Positions 60,427-64,000 of a DNA stretch of 64,000 nucleotides are shown piece by piece. Position numbers and translations under genes: made by a program. How positions within the stretch are numbered: the stretch's first letter is position 1; every line of letters starts with the position of its first letter. A model generated the notes under the pieces. That model searched no databases and was not told the DNA's origin. It saw only the letters and a program-made list of their open reading frames with translations. The stretch is from an uncultured Pirellulaceae bacterium (GTDB lineage: Bacteria > Planctomycetota > Planctomycetia > Pirellulales > Pirellulaceae), in assembly GCA_937941455.1 (NCBI GenBank), contig CALDHM010000033.1:87104-151103 (forward strand), in the 5' to 3' direction.

Positions 60427-60756
60427 GTGCCGGGGCAATTCAGCTCTGCCGGCCGTGTCACTGGAGAATCGGTTGACGGACGAGTTTTGTCGGTCACCGA
60501 AATTCCGCCACCTCGACGAGACTCCGGACGGCCCTTGCCAGGAGGAGGACGACGGTCGGGGCGAGTCAATGGAGGGATCACCCCGGGTCACGCGTTCGGC
60601 GGCTCGACTTGCGGTGATTTGACTTGTGGCCTTGTTTTGGAAAAGTTCGGTAGTGAGGGACGGTTCGCGATTCCGGGCTGATTATTCCCGACACTCGGGG
60701 GAGTCGGGCGCGTTGGTGGCCGATTCGGATTTGGCAATAACGGAACACCACCTAAA
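60427..60756. other. Intergenic low-complexity region
   Basis: No gene is called. Plus-strand frames read Gly/Arg-rich peptides (GRVNGGITPG, then after a stop GRVGGRFGFGNNG) that look like a decayed repeat protein or a minisatellite. It runs into the repeat at 60690-60815. Confidence 0.45.
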
Positions 60757-60815
60757 TCAGGTCAGGAACCGCCTAAATTCGGTATGGTTGGCCGAGTGGG
60801 AGGAGAATTCGGCGT
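60690..60815. repeat. Degenerate minisatellite-like repeat
   Basis: Units such as GTTGGTGGCCGATTCGG and GTTGGCCGAGTGGGAGGAGA followed by ATTCGG recur, together with CCACCTAAATCAGG and CCGCCTAAATTCGG. It replaces the expected 3' end of the NTF2-like gene. Confidence 0.5.
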
Positions 60816-61224
60816 TTGAACCTGAGGACGTTGCGGCATCATCGTTCGTGATGATTCGCGTACCATCGTCAATCGCCAGCGGCCCGACAAAACGAATCGA
60901 CTCGGATTCGCTGGACATTGTGGCCTTGGCGAACTTCTCGGCAAAATTTTCCGCCAGCGTCTTGATTACTTCGCGACCGGAGTACACCACCTTGTCTTTG
61001 TCGATCACGTCACCAGTTGCGTTGAACATCGCAGCGACATCTTCGAACTTGCCTTGATTCCGTGCAGCAAGCCGATTGGTCGAGAACTGTCGCACCGCAG
61101 TTTCACAAGGATTGGCATCTTGGTTCAACAGACGATGGTGGCTGATTCCCAATGAAAACGACGTGATGCAGAACACAGCGACGAGTAGTCTCAGATTGCT
61201 TCTCGGAGTTATTCTTTTCGTCAA
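60757..61224 (-). pseudogene. Truncated SgcJ/EcaC-type NTF2-like protein
   Basis: A hydrophobic leader (LRLLVAVFCITSFSLGIS) precedes the start of an NTF2-like domain: AVRQFSTNRLAARNQGKFED, VAAMFNATGDVIDKDK, YSGREVIKTLAENFAE and ESIRFVGPLAIDDGTRIITN. After that the family normally has about 40 more residues (a VYVKRDGKW-type strand), but here the frame turns into low-complexity sequence and stops. The start is uncertain; TTG 61224 just before the leader is a guess, and the frame is open to 61332. A plain unusual family member is also possible. Confidence 0.6.
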
Positions 61225-61448
61225 CGCAACAAACGTTGTCCAAATACTAGGTATTGCTTGTCGACCGACATACTGATACAGCCGACCTTCTGAAGCAAAA
61301 TCGTCAGGGTTTGGCTGGCCACAGCGGGGCATCGATCCTCGATTTCAACTCGCCACTTCACCAAAAATACACGAAAAAGTGCGGCATTTGTGTCGGTGGC
61401 AGCGTTTGGCCTTGCCAATTTCCCGGCCGATCCGGTCAAATACGTCGC

Positions 61449-63272
61449 ATGAATCACAAAGACATTCGGAACATCGTCATAATTGCCCACGTCGACCACG
61501 GCAAAACCACGCTGGTGGATTGCATTCTCCGCCAATGCGGCCAATTTCGCGCGAATCAATTAGTTGGCGAGCAGATTCTCGACAGCAACGATCTGGAACG
61601 CGAACGCGGCATCACAATTCTCGCGAAAAATATTGCCGTAAATTACAAAGGAGTGAAAATCAACGTCATCGATACCCCCGGCCATGCCGATTTCGGTGGC
61701 GAGGTCGAGCGAGTTCTGCGGATGGCTGACGGGGCACTCGTTCTGGTGGATGCGGCAGAGGGCCCCATGCCACAGACCCGGTTTGTGCTCAGCAAGGCGA
61801 TCGAGGTCGGCCTGAAGCCGATCGTCGTCATCAATAAAATCGACCGGCCCGACGCGCGGACACTAGAGGTTGTCGACGAAGCTTTCGAGTTGATCTTGGA
61901 ACTGGGTGGTGAAGCGTACCTTGACGACCTGTCACACATTTTTGCATCAGCCAAACAAGGCTTCGCGACTCGGGAACTCGACAAACCGTCTGCCAATATC
62001 ATGCCGCTGATGGACTTGATACTCGAAAAGGTTCCTCCGCCTAAAATCACCGATCATCCCGGACCGTCGCTGATGGTTACCACGCTTGATTGGTCCGACT
62101 ATGTCGGACGAATCGCGATTGGGCGTGTTCTCTCGGGCGACTTCGTCCGCGGTCAAAACGTTCTGATCATGCAAGCGGACGATCAACAGTCGACCGCGCG
62201 GCTGCAAACGATCTACGAATTCAACGATCTCGGTCGCGCCGAAGTCGAAACAGCGCGAGCCGGGGATGTCGTCGCGCTGGTAGGTCTGGAATCCGTCGAA
62301 ATCGGCGACACAATTTGCTCACCGGAATATCCGATTCGCCTCCCACGGATCGAAGTCGACCAACCGACGCTCGAGATGGTTTTCATGGTCAACAGCTCGC
62401 CGTTCGCCGGCCGCGAAGGCAAATACGTCACAAGCCGTCAAATCCGCGAGCGGTTACAGCGTGAACTCCAGAAAAATGTCGCCCTCCGCGTCACCCAAGG
62501 GGAAACCGGACAAGACGCCTTTCGTGTCGCCGGTCGCGGAGTGCTGCACCTGGCAGTGCTCATCGAAACGATGCGCCGCGAAGGCTTCGAATTGGCGGTC
62601 GGCAAGCCGCAGGTGTTGTTCCGCCATCTCGATGGCCAGCGTTGTGAACCGTTTGAGACGTTAGTGGTCGAGGTGCCGACCGATCGCTTCGGCCCCGTCA
62701 TGGAAATGGTCGGCGCCCGGCGCGGCGAGCTGCAAGAGCTCAAAACTCGGGGCGAGTTTTCGCTGGCAACCTTCGTGATTCCTTCGCGGGGCTTGATCGG
62801 ATTGCGGACACGCTTGCTCAACGCAACGCAAGGAACCGCGATCATTAATCACCGTTTTCTCGAATATCGCCCGGTCGAAGGGGATCCGCCACGTCGCCCC
62901 AATGGCGTCCTCGTCTCGATGGTTCACGGCCGAGTCAATGCTTACGCGTTGGACACGCTGCAGGAACGTTCAGAGTTGTTCGTCGCGCCGGGAGATGAAG
63001 TGTACGAAGGGATGATCGTCGGCGAGAATGCTCGCGATAATGACTTACCGGTCAACCCGACTCGCGAAAAGAAGTTGACGAATTTCCGTGCTTCAGGGAG
63101 TGATGACAACATCCTCCTCAAACCCCCGCGCGTGTTGACGCTCGAAGCCGCTCTGGAGTATATCGAAGATGATGAACTGGTTGAGGTCACGCCGACCAGT
63201 ATCCGGCTTCGCAAGGCCCTCCTCAAGGAATCCGATCGCCGCCGCCTGCAACGTGTCGCTATTGGCAGCTAA
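61449..63272 (+). CDS. typA: Ribosome-associated GTPase TypA/BipA
   Basis: This 607-residue translational GTPase is related to EF-G and acts in ribosome assembly and stress adaptation. The G motifs are [14 protein letters not shown] (G1), [12 protein letters not shown] (G2), [16 protein letters not shown] (G3) and [10 protein letters not shown] (G4). The later [18 protein letters not shown] and [16 protein letters not shown] are specific to BipA. ATG 61449 ([15 protein letters not shown]) begins the GTPase domain as in other members; the frame open from 61254 overlaps the divergent gene and is ignored. Confidence 0.96.
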   Translation: MNHKDIRNIVIIAHVDHGKTTLVDCILRQCGQFRANQLVGEQILDSNDLERERGITILAKNIAVNYKGVKINVIDTPGHADFGGEVERVLRMADGALVLVDAAEGPMPQTRFVLSKAIEVGLKPIVVINKIDRPDARTLEVVDEAFELILELGGEAYLDDLSHIFASAKQGFATRELDKPSANIMPLMDLILEKVPPPKITDHPGPSLMVTTLDWSDYVGRIAIGRVLSGDFVRGQNVLIMQADDQQSTARLQTIYEFNDLGRAEVETARAGDVVALVGLESVEIGDTICSPEYPIRLPRIEVDQPTLEMVFMVNSSPFAGREGKYVTSRQIRERLQRELQKNVALRVTQGETGQDAFRVAGRGVLHLAVLIETMRREGFELAVGKPQVLFRHLDGQRCEPFETLVVEVPTDRFGPVMEMVGARRGELQELKTRGEFSLATFVIPSRGLIGLRTRLLNATQGTAIINHRFLEYRPVEGDPPRRPNGVLVSMVHGRVNAYALDTLQERSELFVAPGDEVYEGMIVGENARDNDLPVNPTREKKLTNFRASGSDDNILLKPPRVLTLEAALEYIEDDELVEVTPTSIRLRKALLKESDRRRLQRVAIGS

Positions 63273-63395
63273 CTGAAACTAGCCGCCTGGCTCACTTGGT
63301 ACCGATCACGCATTGCAAAGTGTTCGCCCCCAGCAGGCCGTACCTCACAGCTTCCCGATCGTCCAGTCGCCCGTAAACGACGCAGTGATCCAACA

Positions 63396-63755
63396 AATCC
63401 CTGCGATTGGCTCGTGTCGGCGGGTCGATTCCACGCCATCGATCGTCTGCGCCGCCAGGCCAACTTAGGCACCAAGGATTCTGAGATCGCCCAGCGCCTG
63501 CGCTCGATTGCGGAACGAAATGAAACTAGACGCGGCCAGGCCATCGCGGACGATCGCTTGCGATTGATCTTTGCCTCCTGCCATCCGGCCATCGATCCAG
63601 CGATTCGAGTTCCGCTGACGCTGCGGGAGGTTTGCGGCCTGACGACCGATGAAATCGCCAGTGCTATTCTGGTACAGCCGCAGACTATGGCGCAGCGACT
63701 GGTTCGAGGCAAAGCGAAAATCCGCGAAGCGGAGATCCCCATCGAGCTGCCGGAG
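63396..63755 (+). pseudogene. Remnant of an ECF42-type sigma factor
   Basis: The frame reads NPCDWLVSAGRFHAIDRLRR, then DDRLRLIFASCHPAIDPAIR, VPLTLREVCGLTTDEIASAI and MAQRLVRGKAKIREAEIPIE, which is the middle of an ECF42-group sigma factor (end of region 2 to region 4). Some 70 N-terminal residues and the long C-terminal TPR-like part of about 200 residues are missing. The homology stops at LPE (63753-63755), exactly where transposase homology on the other strand begins. Confidence 0.8.
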
Positions 63756-64000
63756 TTTGATCATCGAGACCGTAGTTTCAATCTGGGCTCAGTGCCTGTA
63801 GGTATGTTGGTCGAATCGAGTCCGCATTAGCCTCCTGTATCTGCCTCGCGCCGGTTGACCGGTGGGTCTGCCATGCTTCGCGGGAATGATCGTTCTGGCA
63901 CCGATGACTTGTCTCGCAAATTCGTGGTTGGATTCTGAATCATATGCCGCATCTGCAACCAACAATTTGACGCCAACACGACGGCGGGTTTGTGCTAACA
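63756..64000 (-). pseudogene. Degenerate DDE transposase fragment, running off the window
   Basis: Read from 64000 downwards, the frame gives VGVKLLVADAAYDSESNHEF, ARQVIGARTIIPAKHGRPTG and RYRRLMRTRFDQHTYRH. Then comes a TGA stop at 63789-63791. Beyond it, in frame, AQIETTVSMIK continues the typical C-terminal region (usually GQRxQVET-SMxKR). This is the catalytic core of an IS4/IS5-like DDE transposase. The 5' part lies outside the window, and the 3' end is cut at the sigma factor remnant. Confidence 0.8.

Overview
The window looks like a chromosomal segment of a planctomycete, most likely of the Pirellulales type. This is inferred from protein character alone. The pointers are: an archaeal-type methenyl-tetrahydromethanopterin cyclohydrolase gene (mch) in a bacterium with GroES/GroEL and a sigma-70 factor, zinc-ribbon membrane proteins, an amidohydrolase pair, a class II DAHP synthase, a stand-alone MnmD, and dispersed intergenic repeats. 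Coding density is moderate, strand switches are frequent, and many genes lack a strong Shine-Dalgarno sequence.

Layout. 1-3.6 kb: a fused double amidohydrolase (cut by the left edge) and a secreted amidohydrolase-like protein without the usual metal motif. 3.7-6.4 kb: a flippase-like membrane protein and an HTTM-domain protein. 6.4-12.2 kb: a thioesterase, an ACT-domain protein, a zinc-ribbon membrane protein, an HD phosphohydrolase and class II DAHP synthase. 12.2-17.8 kb: a DUF1338 protein, apt, the E2 and E3 of a 2-oxoacid dehydrogenase, and a second zinc-ribbon membrane protein. 18.6-22.3 kb: groES-groEL, a MOSC protein and a deacetylase. 22.7-32.4 kb: tRNA-Gly(CCC), mnmD, an EamA transporter, leuS, map, an ABC exporter pair and a secreted FKBP. 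32.8-41.8 kb: a LysR regulator, an HD-GYP response regulator, the mch/ATP-grasp pair, rnpA overlapping a DnaJ-like gene, a primary-type sigma factor, a helical lipoprotein and an isochorismatase-type hydrolase.

The most distinctive part is 41.9-58.8 kb, a metal-efflux-type island built as two divergent operons. The minus-strand arm carries an outer-membrane factor gene broken by one in-frame TAG, a lipoprotein with two TRASH/YHS-like Cys modules, an adaptor made of two fused membrane fusion proteins, an RND pump, and then an ECF sigma factor with an anti-sigma factor bearing a metallothionein-like Cys cluster. The plus-strand arm carries a His-rich secreted protein, a His-tailed adaptor, a second RND pump with an extra 68-residue insertion, and a His-rich lipoprotein related to the first. 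The inferred picture is envelope metal sensing coupled to two RND pumps.

The right end holds a BamB-like beta-propeller protein, a truncated NTF2-like gene running into a low-complexity repeat, typA, and a junction where an ECF sigma factor remnant abuts a decayed transposase. Two copies of a 94-bp element with perfect 7-bp terminal inverted repeats, and several copies of a longer REP-like sequence, lie between genes.
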